From positions 5,195,415 through 5,207,541 of the forward strand of contig NC_090612.1 in the NCBI RefSeq assembly GCF_004359215.1: a stretch of 12,127 bases of DNA, read 5' to 3'. Shown here in pieces: positions 1-6,340 of the stretch. The notes under the pieces are model-generated. The model ran no database searches. It was not told where the DNA came from and was given only the letters and a program-made list of their open reading frames with translations. The position numbers and the translations under genes were made by a program. Numbering within the stretch: the first letter of the stretch is position 1; each line of letters opens with the position of its first letter. The stretch comes from Bremia lactucae (lineage: Eukaryota > Oomycota > Peronosporomycetes > Peronosporales > Peronosporaceae).

Positions 1-351
1 ACTAGCGTTCACGTACAGTTGTGAACTCTGCGCAGGACACCGGAAAGGATGTGCTGATGTGCTCCTGCGAGATTCGCATGCAACTGATGTCGTGTCGAAC
101 ACAGTTGAGGGCGCGCTGACGGTATATCAAACGTCACCAATATCTACCCAGCTCGTGGATACTGGAGTAGTGAAAAGGGTGATGACAAGTAGTCATGTGT
201 CCGATTGTCCTGCACAGAGCCGAGGGCCGTGGCAGTATACTGCGAGCTGACAGGAATTCATGCGTCGCATGAAGGGCACAGTGGCAAGAGCCTGGTGCGG
301 TTTGAAGGGGTGTGTTAGCCAGGTGTGCAACGCATCCGCTTCCCAGTCGAA
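1..351. other. Unassigned left flank
   Basis: I recognise no gene here. By position it should carry the gag end or protease of the gypsy element that follows, but I could not find a protease active-site motif or a convincing CCHC zinc knuckle in any frame. Two palindromes stand out: GCAGTATACTGC at 232-243 and an 8+1+8 inverted repeat at 257-273. A weak open frame (59-250, +) has no recognisable family features. Confidence 0.4.
257..273. repeat. Perfect 8-bp inverted repeat, 1-nt spacer
   Basis: TTCATGCG (257-264) and CGCATGAA (266-273) are exact reverse complements around a single T. As DNA it could extrude as a cruciform. No function is evident. It belongs to the window-wide excess of such repeats. 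Confidence 0.85.
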
Positions 352-687
352 GGTCGTGGTGACTCGAAGAACGAGTACCCGTCAGATTAGGACGATCAAA
401 GGCACGTCTAGACGAGTGACTTTTGGATCAGTCTCTATTAAAGAGGACGGGCCTTCGAACGAGGTGTTCGAGGCCGTCAAAGACGAATTGCGGAGGCATC
501 CTCAGTTGAGGTGCTCTGGCAAGTCTTTAAATCTACCGAGGAGATAGTAAATCTGCCGAAGAAGTCATGGGATCTGTTCCTTGCCGAATTAAAAGAAGGA
601 AAGATCCACGAAATAGTCACACCAGTTCCAAAAGAGAACTTGGTTTGGACTGTTGCTCGCCGTCCGCAATGGAGGAGAGCGTCCTAG
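352..687 (+). pseudogene. gypsy A pol: protease-RT linker remnant
   Basis: Two overlapping frames contribute. Frame 2 carries RRVTFGSVSIKEDG, and after a frameshift near 490-500 frame 1 reads FKSTEEIVNLPKKSWDLFLA followed by ELKEGKIHEI, ending at TAG 685-687. In oomycete gypsy elements a segment of this type joins protease to RT; it has no catalytic role. The identity is from recalled resemblance and is less certain than that of RT. Bases 688-795, between this stop and the RT start, are a scrambled continuation with no clear frame. A strong imperfect hairpin (446-478) lies inside. Confidence 0.55.
446..478. repeat. Long imperfect hairpin
   Basis: The left arm 446-460 (GACGGGCCTTCGAAC) pairs with 466-478 (GTTCGAGGCCGTC) through 13 base pairs, with two single-base bulges and a 5-nt loop (461-465). 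It lies in the gypsy A linker. Confidence 0.8.
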
Positions 688-762
688 AAACGGATAGAAG
701 GAAACGGCTCGCTGCTTAAGCCTGGGATGCCTTAAGAGACAGTCCGTTCTTTTAGGTTCTGT

Positions 763-783
763 GGAAACATCGCGATGTGTTCC
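763..783. repeat. Palindrome ACATCGCGATGT inside a bulged hairpin
   Basis: ACATCGCGATGT (767-778) is a perfect 12-bp palindrome. Flanking GGAA and TTCC extend it to ten pairs with one bulged base. It lies in the scrambled stretch just before the RT of fragment A. Confidence 0.7.
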
Positions 784-795
784 CAGAAGAAGTGT

Positions 796-1557
796 TGAGC
801 CGCCTACCAGGCAGATAGGGGCATCGGGCACGAAATAGACTTCGAACCTGGCACCAAGTATTGTGTGACCAGGCAATGGCCGTTGCCGAAAGAACAAGTC
901 GATTATATCGATGAGTTCTTCGACAAGCGAGCCAAGGCGGGACATGTGCGTGAAAGCAAATCGCCTCACTGCAGCCCGACCTTTTGTGTGAGTATAGCCA
1001 CAGGTGGATGGCGCGTGGTTCATGCTTGCAATAAGCTGACACGGCGACCATACCGGCTCAAACACCAATCCCGCAGAAAGATGTTTATTGAGGTCCATGA
1101 GAAATTCAACTTTCTTTTCCGCGTTGAGTTTAAAGGATGGCTACTATCAGGTACTCATGAGAGAGTCCGATGAAGCCAAAACAGCTGTAAGCACCCCAAG
1201 CGGTATGCTTTAGGAGTGGCTTGTGATGCCCCAGGGTTTGAAAATGCACTAGCGACATTCAACCGAGTGGTGGCTCATCTGATGCGTCAGCATCGTGCCT
1301 CCGCGCCCCATTTCTTTGACGATGTATTCGTGCAAAGTAGAGCCGAGGACGGGCTGAGCGCAACAGAGTCGCACAAGCGTCATTTAGACGCTGTGTTGCA
1401 GACTTCGAAGGAAGCCCAATTGTACGTCAACTTGCAATAGTGCGTCATAGGGGTCCCCGGGGTACCTGTGCTGGGCTGCATCGTAGGTATACATAGTGTA
1501 CGAGCAGAGTTAGACAAGGTAAAATTGGTAAGGTTTTGCACAGCACGGACAATTTGA
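796..1557 (+). pseudogene. gypsy A reverse transcriptase, degenerate
   Basis: This is the RT domain that would copy element RNA into cDNA. Seen in order: DRGIGHEIDFEPGTKYCV and RQWPLPKEQVDYIDEFF (frame 1, about 811-925), GGWRVVHA, a shift near 1040 to frame 0 (TIPAQTPIP), then frame 2 from 1097 with the palm (FFSALSLKDGYYQVLMRES) and EWLVMPQG. A further shift near 1237 returns to frame 1 with the motif C box FDD at 1315-1323. Two stops fall where the frame otherwise continues: TAG 1211-1213 and TAG 1438-1440. After the second, PVLGCIVG continues to TGA 1555-1557. The motif A aspartate is replaced by serine (AGT, 1127-1129), so the enzyme would be inactive even if the frame were intact. Confidence 0.85.
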
Positions 1558-1662
1558 AAGCGTGGACGATGTATCGGCGGATAAGTAGCCACTGCTGAGT
1601 CGTAAAAATATCAGACGATCGAAAGTTCAAGGAAAAAAAATAATTGTTGCTCGATTCATAAA

Positions 1663-1765
1663 GGTCGTTGTGACTTGAAAAACGAGCACCTGACAGCTCT
1701 CCGCCCTTTTGTGTGCGTAAAGCAGCAGGAGGGTGGCGGATTGTGCATGCGTTTTTGTACGTGTT
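1663..1765 (+). pseudogene. Misplaced second fragment of gypsy linker/RT fingers
   Basis: Frame 1 starts with KVVVT and carries two stops. It is 28/34 identical at DNA level to 352-385 in the linker. From about 1697 another frame reads SSPPFCVRKAAGGWRIVHAF, the RT finger segment that normally comes well upstream of the FDD box. It lies between the thumb (ending 1557) and the connection (from 1809), so it is out of order. It could be a piece of a second related element with an internal deletion that joins linker to RT, or a template-switch product. The stretch 1558-1662 shows nothing I can assign apart from a short A-run at 1633-1640. Confidence 0.6.
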
Positions 1766-1808
1766 AGCGCGGCTTCATATTCGAGAGTAGGACTTTAATC
1801 CTGGCAAA

Positions 1809-1940
1809 TGGCCAATCCCACGGCATGCGAAGGATTTGCGCCGATTCCTAGGTCTCGCTAATTACTTCGTAAATATAGCAAGGATTATGCTGAGCAAACT
1901 AAACCATTATATGACCTCCTAAAAAGGACGCAGAATGGGT
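1809..1940 (+). pseudogene. gypsy A RT thumb/connection remnant
   Basis: Frame 0 reads WPIPRHAKDLRRFLGLANYF (1809-1868), then a frameshift leads to KYSKDYAEQTKPLYDLLK (about 1871-1925). This LGLANY...KYS...LL pattern is the conserved segment between RT palm and RNase H in Ty3/gypsy elements. It supports the idea that sequence 1558-1808 has been inserted or rearranged within A's thumb. Confidence 0.75.
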
Positions 1941-2387
1941 TAGGAAAAAAAACAAGATGATGCGTTCACATCAGTGAAGCAATCTCTTGTAGAGGCACCA
2001 GTCTTGGCATTGCCCGATGCGGATAAAATTTTTAGCGCCGTCTGCGATGCAAGTAATTTTGCAATCGGAAGCGCGCTCATGGAGAAGGATGACGACGGCG
2101 TTGACCGCGTCATCTCTTATCAGTCTCGGCTTTAAAAGCCTCGGAACTGAATTACCTTGTCCATGACAAAGAGCTACTTTCAATAAAGCATGCTGTTGTC
2201 AAGTTTCGTGTGCACCTACTGGGCACAGAACGATTTGTGGTTTTCACGGATCACGCATCACTGCGGACTGCAATAAACTCACGGCACCTCTCGCCTAGAA
2301 TGGCAAGATGGCTCAAATTCTTCTCTGAATTTAATTTCAAAGTTGAATACAAGCCGGGTAAGTCGAATGTCTTGGCTGACGCTTTAT
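1941..2387 (+). pseudogene. gypsy A RNase H, frameshifted, cut by gap
   Basis: This RNase H domain would degrade the RNA strand of the RNA:DNA hybrid. Recognisable parts: SVKQSLVEAPVLALPD, CDASNFAIGSAL (first catalytic D), SYQSR, then after one frameshift near 2134 NYLVHDKELLSIKHAV (catalytic E), FRVHLLGTERFVVFTDHASL (third acidic site), and RMARWLKFFSEFNFKVEYKP up to LADAL at the gap. The acidic residues visible are all kept, unlike in A's RT or B's integrase. The frameshift falls exactly on an inverted repeat (2128-2140). It ends at 2387 only because the Ns begin. Confidence 0.85.
2128..2140. repeat. Inverted repeat at the RNase H frameshift
   Basis: GGCTTT (2128-2133), a single A, and AAAGCC (2135-2140) form a perfect 6+1+6 palindrome exactly where the RNase H frame of fragment A shifts. 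Confidence 0.8.
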
Positions 2388-2487
2388 NNNNNNNNNNNNN
2401 NNNNNNNNNNNNNNNNNNNNNNNNNNNNNNNNNNNNNNNNNNNNNNNNNNNNNNNNNNNNNNNNNNNNNNNNNNNNNNNNNNNNNNN
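2388..2487. other. Assembly gap, exactly 100 N
   Basis: There are one hundred Ns. This round number is the usual placeholder for a gap of unknown length, so the true distance and even the true adjacency of fragment A and element B copy 1 are not established. By comparison with copy 2, at least 390 bp of RT sequence would be missing in front of 2488 if copy 1 is real and complete. Confidence 0.97.
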
Positions 2488-2550
2488 ATGCGTAACGAAT
2501 CTGTTGAGACTGGTGCGAGAATTCGCCCCGAGTTCTTTCGACGATGTATT

Positions 2551-2572
2551 CGTCCATAGCCCGGTATGGACG
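2551..2572. repeat. Perfect hairpin, 8-bp arms, 6-nt loop
   Basis: CGTCCATA and TATGGACG around GCCCGG, just after the RT FDD box. Repeated at 6109-6130. Confidence 0.85.
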
Positions 2573-2620
2573 GAAAGACTGACATAATGTTCATAAAACT
2601 CACGTTCATCAGGTTCTTAC

Positions 2621-2640
2621 ACTTATGCGAAAGCATAAGT
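2621..2640. repeat. Perfect hairpin, 8-bp arms, GAAA loop
   Basis: ACTTATGC and GCATAAGT close a GAAA (GNRA-type) tetraloop. Repeated at 6179-6198. Confidence 0.85.
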
Positions 2641-2782
2641 TGTACGCAAATCTCAAGAAGTGTATATTCGCTGCAAGAAAAATACCACTTCTTGGGTGCA
2701 TCGTCGGTAAACACGGCGTGCGCCCTGATCCCGAAAAGATTACGGCAATTACCTGGCTAAATCTAGGGTCTATTTCCGAGAA

Positions 2783-3127
2783 GGTAGACCGTTCATCGTA
2801 TATACGGACCATGCGTCATCACGCACGGCCGTAAGCAGCTCACACCCCTCGCAAAGAATGGCGAAGTGGCTTTCCTTCTTTGCGTAGTATAATTTCTCCG
2901 TGGAATATAAACTAGGACGACTTAATGTCGTCGCTGACACGATATCAAGCCGACCCGATTTCGAGCGGGCTGCGCACTACAATAGTGGAAATAACTTCAC
3001 CTTTGTAACACTCATTCCGAGTGTTCCGTCATCAACTTTGTTTGATGCCATAAAAAAAGCCTACAAAGAAGAGAAAGACCTTCTGCGGTTAATGGATCAT
3101 CGGATGAATCCATCCGATAAGTTTTAA
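2783..3127 (+). pseudogene. gypsy B RNase H remnant and spacer, copy 1
   Basis: Only the C-terminal half of RNase H is present. GRPFIVYTDHASSRTA begins at about 2783, followed by RMAKWLSFFA, an in-frame TAG (2885-2887), then YNFSVEYKLGRLNVVAD, SRPDFE and a poorly conserved spacer ending at TAA 3125-3127. The CDAS motif and the catalytic Glu segment, present in fragment A, are absent here, so about 300 bp or more of connection and RNase H were deleted. The result cannot be a functional nuclease. Confidence 0.8.
3099..3118. repeat. Perfect hairpin, 8-bp arms, 4-nt loop
   Basis: ATCGGATG and CATCCGAT around AATC, at the end of the RNase H-integrase spacer. Repeated at 6657-6676. Confidence 0.85.
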
Positions 3128-3143
3128 AGATTTATTGGCTTTA

Positions 3144-3166
3144 TATCGATCGTCATCCGATCGATA
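3144..3166. repeat. Perfect hairpin, 9-bp arms, 5-nt loop
   Basis: TATCGATCG and CGATCGATA around TCATC, in the segment encoding YRSSSDRY. It lies 25 nt after the previous hairpin. Repeated at 6702-6724. Confidence 0.85.
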
Positions 3167-3548
3167 CACAAAACGCAACAGCTTATTGTATTACACAGCC
3201 GTTGCCGGCGATACTCCAGGTGTCGTCGTCCCACTCACAATGATTCGCGCTTGCTCATCATGTATGAGTGTCACGATGCACCAACAATTGGGCATCGTGG
3301 ACGTGAGAAAACTTATCTCACAGTAAGCCGCGACTTTTACTGGCCCCGCCAGTATCAGTTCGTGCGCAAGGGCATTCATGCTTGGGCGGTATGCCAACGG
3401 GTGAATCCAAGCCTTTCAACCCCGTGCACTTCTCCACCCTCTACCACTTCCGGAAGAATGTTTGCAGTCCGTATCTATGGGCATCGTCTACGTATTTCCC
3501 GAAGACGATCACAAAAACAACGGAATCCTTGTTATTGTAGACAGATTA

Positions 3549-3569
3549 AGCAAGATGGTATATCTTGCT
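3549..3569. repeat. Perfect hairpin, 8-bp arms, 5-nt loop
   Basis: AGCAAGAT and ATCTTGCT around GGTAT, in the integrase core (SKMVYLA). Repeated at 7107-7127. Confidence 0.85.
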
Positions 3570-3701
3570 GCAGTACCAGAGTCAATCACGGTTCCGGGCT
3601 GTACCCGTGTCTCTATCGACACGGTATTCAGACTCCACGGTTTACCCCGTGAACTGATCTTCAATAGAATTTCACGGTTCACGGCGGAGTTTTGGCAATC
3701 T

Positions 3702-3723
3702 GTGTTCCGATCTCTCGGAACAC
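3702..3723. repeat. Perfect hairpin, 9-bp arms, 4-nt loop
   Basis: GTGTTCCGA and TCGGAACAC around TCTC, in the integrase core near the frameshift before HPEIDGQ. Repeated at 7260-7281. Confidence 0.85.
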
Positions 3724-4125
3724 GGCTATGTCAACTTATGAACATCCAGAGATAGATGGTCAGAGAAAACGCGTAAATCGAGTCCTCGAAGAGATATTTC
3801 GAGGTTGCGTCCAATCGTATCTGAATTGGAGCGAGTTTTACCGATGGTCGAATTCGCCATCAACAATTCAAGGCGTGCGTCTACAACAACGCATACACCG
3901 TTCTTCGTGAATGTCTTACACTATCACGCATACCCTCCCAATTAGAGGGATCCTCTAGTTCAAGGGGGAGACTCGGACGAGCAAAACCACTTCTGGCTCA
4001 TGCTCATCACGCCTCAAAGTTACCAACGACGCGAATGATGTCGATGTCAAAGCATCGACTTCGAATTAGAGTAAGATCTCATGGCAGTGCACACAAGCGC
4101 ACTGAAAACGACAAGACAAATGAGT

Positions 4126-4145
4126 CAGCAGAAGAATTTCTGCTG
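4126..4145. repeat. Perfect hairpin, 8-bp arms, 4-nt loop
   Basis: CAGCAGAA and TTCTGCTG around GAAT, in the integrase C-terminal region. Repeated at 7684-7703. Confidence 0.85.
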
Positions 4146-4460
4146 GCCCGAGAATCAATAGTCCGTTTCGTACAGAATTCCTCTGCTAACGCAGTGAACC
4201 GTCAGAAGCGGAACACAGAAAAACATGAAAAATCAAATGTTCTTTCATTCGAAATTAATGACCAAGTACTACTCTCTGTGGTAAAAGTTACCTAAGCGCA
4301 TAGTCACTAATGTGGGTGGCAGTAAACTACTACCCAAGTTCATTGGGCCCATCCGTGTTCTGCATCGCAGAGGCAATGCGTATACAATAAAAATTTCACG
4401 TAGGATGTGAACGGACCCTTCGTTTTACATTGGTCGGCTCCGCCCGTACCATCAGTACGC

Positions 4461-4627
4461 GGTTTCTTCCGAGGACGGATTTGACCACCCTTTTCAAAAA
4501 TCTCAAAAATAATTCTTATGCGGAATCTGGAGATTCTCATGTCGGGTTCGAAGATCCTAGAAACCGCGATGAGCTGACGACAGCTCATCAAGAAGAGCGT
4601 GATACTTCCCTTCGCACTCCGACATAA
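4461..4627 (+). pseudogene. gypsy B post-integrase tail, copy 1
   Basis: SSEDGFDHPFQKSQ and, after a frameshift, SHVGFEDPRNRDELTTAHQE up to about 4625 resemble the variable spacer between integrase and the C-terminal chromodomain of oomycete gypsy elements. The expected chromodomain does not follow. Instead copia-type sequence begins within a few dozen bases. A 9+4+9 hairpin (4568-4589) lies close to this junction. Confidence 0.6.
4568..4589. repeat. Perfect hairpin, 9-bp arms, 4-nt loop
   Basis: GATGAGCTG and CAGCTCATC around ACGA, about 40-80 nt before the gypsy-copia junction. Repeated at 8126-8147. Confidence 0.85.
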
Positions 4628-5361
4628 AGTATGCACTCTTCGAACGGTCTTCCAACTGTTCGATAGTGCGTCTGCACCGTCTGCTCCAACGAGTGACGCT
4701 TACCGCGCTCGTATTCACAGGCAGTCTGCTATGGATTGATCGATGCACACGACCAGACATAGCATTTGAGATGCACCGAGTGACTCGTCGTTCGCACGCG
4801 CTGGTAAAAGGAGATTGGCGTATAACAAAGAAGATCGCAAACTATCTCAATGTCTCTAAGAAAATGAAGCACATGATAAAAGGAGACAAGGACGCAATTA
4901 AGGGGGAGGCGTGCTAGTCAAGGCATGCACCGACGCCGACTACGCTGCAAAAAATATTGATCGGCAGTCGGTCAGCGATGATGAGTTTGTGATGGGCGGC
5001 GTGGTTGTGGTATGGATGTGCAAGAAACCGAAATATTATGCATTGTCAACGATGGGAACCGAGCCTGTGCCGGCTTCTCAATCAGCGGCTGAGATGATGG
5101 GCAGCGTAACTTGATAAAGGAAATTGAGTGCGGCCTCACTCAGGATCAACTCTACGCGTGGATAATCATGAAGCTAATGCTCAATACATGGACGAGGTTA
5201 CGTCAGCGCGAGCGAAATACATTGATATGCGATACAAGTTTGTCAAAGATCTGGAAAAGAAGAGGATGCTGAAGGTATAGCACTGTTAGTCCGAGAAAAC
5301 GCGTGCGAACATCCTGACGTAGACCCTCCCAGCGCCCCGATTCAGCAAACACGTGGACTGA
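4628..5361 (+). pseudogene. copia RT end and RNase H, copy 1
   Basis: This is the 3' end of a Ty1/copia pol. Seen in order: SAPTSDAYRA, a frameshift, GSLLWIDRCTRPDIAFEMHR (about 4720-4780), DWRITKKIANYL, TAG 4915-4917, ACTDADYAAKNIDRQSVS with MGGVVVVWMCKK, a corrupted STMGTEPVPASQSAAEMMG, TGA 5112-5114, then VDNHEANAQYMDEVTSARAK and YIDMRYKFVKDLEKKRMLKV, three TAG codons (5278, 5287, 5320), and TLPAPRFSKHVD. The motif normally read as STMEAEF has lost its first Glu. The upstream 80% or so of copia pol is absent. The match to the copia family is clear; the matching parts lie in several frames. Confidence 0.85.
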
Positions 5362-5388
5362 TGATGTTCTGTGGATAAGCACGCCCAC

Positions 5389-5399
5389 AAGGGAAGGAG
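5389..5399 (+). promoter_or_regulatory. Candidate polypurine tract of copia end, copy 1
   Basis: AAGGGAAGGAG is an 11-nt pure purine run directly before a TGTT that could open the 3' LTR. LTR retrotransposons use such a tract to prime plus-strand DNA. Its position after the last copia coding motif fits. Confidence 0.6.
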
Positions 5400-5636
5400 T
5401 GTTAAGTCAGCGCGACTGCTAGTGTGACAGGGCACGACTGATGATAAAATGACGCGACCATTCGATTGGACAAGGTGATTTGAAGAACCTACGCAGGAGA
5501 AATTGAAGAGAACGAACAGCGAAGATAATTAGTAACACAAGCCTCAATACAATTAGTTCTCAATTTACGTTCTATCTCTTCGCCCGTGCTCAACGCTTTG
5601 TAAGCTAGTATCTCCGCCGAAGCTTTTTTTTTGACA
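5400..5636 (+). repeat. Candidate copia 3' LTR, copy 1
   Basis: The stretch begins TGTTAAG right after the purine tract and ends GACA after a run of nine T, giving TGT...ACA termini and about 237 bp, a plausible size for a copia LTR. It has no coding capacity. No 5' partner LTR was found in the window, so the ends are provisional. A 7+3+7 inverted repeat (5629-5645, TTTTGAC/GTCAAAA) crosses the proposed right end. Confidence 0.45.
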
Positions 5637-5654
5637 TCGTCAAAAGTTGAAGAA

Positions 5655-5655
5655 N
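5655..5655. other. Single ambiguous base at contig-like join
   Basis: One N separates copy 1 from the RT start of copy 2. Upstream sequence equals the end of the repeat unit, and downstream sequence starts in the middle of an RT motif (NGG CCA CTG reads W-P-L if N is T). No coding continuity exists across it, so it looks like a join between two assembled pieces. Confidence 0.75.
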
Positions 5656-6340
5656 GGCCACTGCCTCGTGAACAAGTACTTGCGATCGATAAATTCTTTA
5701 TCGATCAATTAAAAGCGGGCCATGTAAGGGAGTCAACCTCCTCATATAGCTCTCCGACTTCTGTGTGCGAAAGGCCACAGGAAGGTGGCGGATAGTGCAC
5801 GCATTCAATAAACTGAATGCTACAACGGTACCGGCTCAAACGCCGATGCCTTAAAAAGACATAATTATGAATGGTACGTCTAAGAGTACGAACTTTTCTT
5901 CTATGGATCTGATGGAAGAATTCTATCAAATCCTTATGCGTGAGCGGGACATTCCGTACACAGCAGTGAGCAACCCCAGTGGGATGCTCTGTGAATTGCT
6001 AGTGATGCCTCAGGGGCTTATTAACGCCGCTGCAACATACAACAGATGCGTAACGAATCTGTTGAGACTGGTGCGAGAATTCGCCCCGAGTTCTTTCGAC
6101 GATGTATTCGTCCATAGCCCGGTATGGACGGAAAGACTGACATAATGTTCATAAAACTCACGTTCATCAGGTTCTTACACTTATGCGAAAGCATAAGTTG
6201 TACGCAAATCTCAAGAAGTGTATATTCGCTGCAAGCAAAATACCACTTCTTGGGTGCATCGTCGGTAAACACGGCGTGCGCCCTGATCCCGAAAAGATTA
6301 CGGCAATTACCTGGCTAAATCTAGGGTCTATTTCCGAGAA
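5656..6340 (+). pseudogene. gypsy B reverse transcriptase, copy 2
   Basis: Frame 0 reads PLPREQVLAIDKFFIDQLKA and GHVRES. A shift near 5755-5765 leads to frame 2 with RKATGRWRIVHAFNKLN and PAQTPMP, TAA at 5852-5854, then the palm: SSMDLMEEFYQILMRE (motif A Asp codon 5906-5908 kept), VSNPSGML, ELLVMPQG and motif C FDD at 6095-6103. It stops at TGA 6143-6145. After a frameshift, LMRKHKLYANLKKCIFAA and LGCIVGKHGVRPDP follow. Both catalytic motifs look intact, but the domain is broken by frameshifts and a stop and lacks the N-terminal start. The thumb and connection are deleted, as in copy 1. Confidence 0.85.
5684..5706. repeat. Perfect hairpin, 10-bp arms, 3-nt loop
   Basis: GATCGATAAA (5684-5693) and TTTATCGATC (5697-5706) around TTC. 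This is the longest perfect short-loop inverted repeat found in the window. It lies in RT, 29 nt after the single N. Confidence 0.88.

Larger units (their letters stand above)
352..2387 (+). mobile_element. Ty3/gypsy-like retrotransposon fragment A (degenerate pol)
   Basis: This is a decayed, 3'-truncated pol region: protease-RT linker, reverse transcriptase, connection and RNase H in the usual Ty3/gypsy order. All parts lie on the + strand but are spread over several frames. No LTR, gag or protease was identified, and the integrase half is missing because the assembly gap starts within RNase H. A second RT-derived piece (1663-1765) sits out of order in the thumb region, so the fragment has been rearranged as well as mutated. 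The assignment rests on motifs seen in the translation (RT FDD box, RNase H CDAS and TDHAS motifs) and on recalled resemblance to oomycete gypsy elements. Confidence 0.85.
2488..2782 (+). pseudogene. gypsy B RT, copy 1 (3' part only)
   Basis: Starts within the palm (VTNLLRLVREFAPSSFDDVF, FDD at 2537-2545) and stops at TGA 2585-2587. After a frameshift, LMRKHKLYANLKKCIFAA and KIPLLGCIVGKHGVRPDPEK continue to about 2755. The codon at 2677-2679 is AGA (Arg), where copy 2 has AGC (Ser). The Ser form fits the family as I recall it, so copy 1 probably carries the changed or misread base. The frame then runs into the RNase H remnant without the usual thumb and connection. Confidence 0.8.
3129..4460 (+). 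pseudogene. gypsy B integrase, copy 1, catalytically dead
   Basis: The integrase would insert cDNA into the host genome. Domains in order over at least five frames: the pre-zinc segment LALYRSSSDRYT (3129-3232); zinc-binding HHCC (both His at 3272-3274 and 3293-3295, second Cys at 3392-3394, first Cys replaced by Trp at 3383-3385); the core SVSMGIVYVF...GILVIVDRLSKMV; RLHGLPREL; HPEIDGQRKRVNRVLEE; VEFAINNS and THTPFFVN; TAG 3943-3945; then the C-terminal part EFLLARESIVRFVQ, KLLPKFIGPIRVL, TGA 4408-4410 and FYIGRLRPYHQY. All three DDE positions are changed: Gly at 3480-3482, Asn at 3663-3665, Lys at 3767-3769. Confidence 0.85.
2488..5654 (+). mobile_element. Composite gypsy-copia element B, copy 1 (5'-truncated by gap)
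   Basis: The order is gypsy RT end, RNase H remnant, integrase and post-integrase tail, then without transition a copia RT/RNase H 3' end, a polypurine tract and an LTR-like end. It matches 6046-9212 base for base as far as I compared, with the same length (3,167 bp), the same stops and the same frameshifts; I found one substitution (A2678 versus C6236). The left edge is the 100-N gap and the right edge is a single N. It may be a redundant contig of copy 2 rather than a real second copy. Confidence 0.85.
2488..5654 (+). repeat. Direct repeat unit 1 of 2 (3,167 bp)
   Basis: Matches 6046-9212 with constant offset 3,558, no indel and one substitution found by eye (2678/6236). All stop codons and frameshifts are shared. 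Confidence 0.93.

Noticed and set aside
589..1098. 169-codon open frame on the minus strand
   Set aside because: It lies wholly antisense to the gypsy linker and RT, has no recognisable motif, and its openness mirrors the codon pattern of the plus-strand coding sequence.
796..2387. Programmed ribosomal frameshifting in fragment A
   Set aside because: There are many shifts in different directions at non-slippery sites together with stops and a lost catalytic residue. Decay explains this better.
352..2387. Complete LTR retrotransposon
   Set aside because: No matching LTR pair, primer-binding site, gag or protease could be found, and the 3' part is replaced by a gap.
1211..5322. TAG reassigned to an amino acid
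   Set aside because: TAA and TGA also interrupt these frames, frameshifts abound, and the intact ORF at 11796 contains no TAG to support reassignment.
5400..5636. Using copy 1 and copy 2 LTR-like ends as the two LTRs of one element
   Set aside because: The sequence between them is the whole duplicated composite and the identity extends well beyond the LTR limits on both sides, so this is segment duplication rather than a 5'/3' LTR pair.
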